Below, in pieces: positions 5,981 to 6,589 of a DNA stretch of 6,589 nt. The translations under genes and the position numbers were made by a program. Every line of letters starts with the position of its first letter. Position 1 is the first letter of the stretch. The notes under the pieces were generated by a model, which had not been told where the DNA came from, ran no database searches, and saw nothing but the letters and a program-made list of their open reading frames with translations. The stretch is from Persephonella sp. (GTDB lineage: Bacteria > Aquificota > Aquificia > Aquificales > Hydrogenothermaceae): assembly GCA_027058925.1 (NCBI GenBank), contig JALTAS010000247.1:1-6589 (forward strand), read 5' to 3'.

Positions 5981-6589
5981 TTGGAAAAAAATTTTGGCGG
6001 TTTTAAAGGTGTTCTTATCGTCGGACTTGGGCTAATAGGTGGTTCTATCGCTGTTTCTCTGAAAAGTTCCGGATACAAGGGGAAAATATACGGCTTTGAT
6101 CTATCACCAGAAAGAGTTAAAAAAGCCGTTGAGCTTCAGGCTGTAGATGAAGGGTTTACAAATCTTGACGATATTCCATGGAAAAAGATAGATCTTGTTA
6201 TTATTGCAACACCTGTAAAGAGGTTTGAGGATGTTGCAAAAAAAATAAAACCTTATCTAAAAAAAGGATCAATTGTCACAGATGTGGGAAGCGTGAAAGG
6301 AGATATTGTTGAAAAGCTCCAGAAAATACTCAGCCCTATTAAATTTGTTGGAGCTCACCCAATAGCAGGAACAGAAAAAGAAGGTATTGAGAATGCGGTG
6401 GTTGGTCTTTTTAAAGGAAAGAAGCTTATACTTACGGTAGATAAAGTGGATGAAGACACAAAAAGAGTTAAAAAGTTCTGGACAGATTTAGGTTCAAAGG
6501 TTGAGATTATGGATCCCCATACCCATGATTTTGTTTTTGCAAGTGTTTCACACCTCCCCCACGCTGTTGCTTTTGCCCTTGTTGATGCA
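5981..6589 (+). CDS. tyrA: Prephenate dehydrogenase, N-terminal 203 residues (3' end outside window)
   Basis: TyrA oxidatively decarboxylates prephenate to 4-hydroxyphenylpyruvate in tyrosine synthesis. Reading is open from TTG 5981 to the right edge. Residues 10-41 form the Rossmann start, with GLGLIGGS (15-22) and an acidic Asp40 after the second strand, which favours NAD over NADP. Active-site blocks are TDVGSVKG (100-107, Ser104), GAHPIAGTEKEGIENA (124-139, His126 as the likely catalytic His) and SVSHLPHAVA (188-197). These match the well-studied Aquifex-type enzyme. There is no N-terminal chorismate mutase domain; whether an ACT domain follows cannot be seen. The start is TTG, since an in-frame TGA precedes it and AGAGGTG lies 6 nt upstream. 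It follows the universal stress protein gene by 16 nt in the same operon. Confidence 0.94.
   Translation, partial: MEKNFGGFKGVLIVGLGLIGGSIAVSLKSSGYKGKIYGFDLSPERVKKAVELQAVDEGFTNLDDIPWKKIDLVIIATPVKRFEDVAKKIKPYLKKGSIVTDVGSVKGDIVEKLQKILSPIKFVGAHPIAGTEKEGIENAVVGLFKGKKLILTVDKVDEDTKRVKKFWTDLGSKVEIMDPHTHDFVFASVSHLPHAVAFALVDA

Noticed and set aside
5974..6006. GTG codons before tyrA with an A7 run, as a possible slippage-dependent alternative start
   Set aside because: These GTGs lie too close to or inside the ribosome binding site, and their frame stops after a few codons; the TTG start explains the gene without slippage.

Overview
The window reads as a compact chromosomal housekeeping region of an AT-rich bacterium, probably a thermophile. 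Arginine is written mostly as AGA/AGG, proteins are rich in Lys, Glu and Ile, and genes abut or overlap. The protein sequences and layout suggest Aquificota, possibly a Persephonella- or Sulfurihydrogenibium-like member of the Hydrogenothermaceae. This is inference from pattern; no search was run. I see no sign of phage, insertion sequence, CRISPR array or recent transfer.

Two divergent transcription units leave a 74-bp intergenic region (2711-2784). The left, minus-strand unit reads ispE (MEP-pathway kinase), tRNA-Gln(UUG), prs (PRPP synthetase), rplY (ribosomal protein L25/CTC), then pth (peptidyl-tRNA hydrolase), which runs off the left edge. From memory, the order ispE - tRNA-Gln - prs - rplY - pth also occurs in Pseudomonas and Geobacter, so this is an old, widely shared cluster. 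The tRNA begins 3 nt after the ispE stop codon and lies 23 nt before the prs ribosome binding site. tRNA processing must therefore cut any co-transcript.

The right, plus-strand unit reads carA (carbamoyl-phosphate synthase small subunit), a cation diffusion facilitator (CDF) with an extra C-terminal domain, a tandem-domain universal stress protein, and tyrA (prephenate dehydrogenase), cut by the right edge. Junctions are a 1-nt gap, a short overlap and a 16-nt gap, so co-transcription is very likely although the functions are mixed. carB is not next to carA.

The most notable items are: (1) the CDF transporter whose last ~110 residues look like a NifX/NifB-type (dinitrogenase FeMo-cofactor) domain; (2) a near-consensus promoter for ispE that would start transcription at or within a base or so of its ATG, implying a leaderless message; (3) the tRNA wedged between ispE and prs; and (4) the rplY-pth junction, where two in-frame stops directly precede the pth ATG with no Shine-Dalgarno sequence. 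Two genes (prs, tyrA) start with TTG, and tyrA is easily missed because it has no early ATG. I did not find a convincing wholly new biological system; most of the window is conserved core genes.
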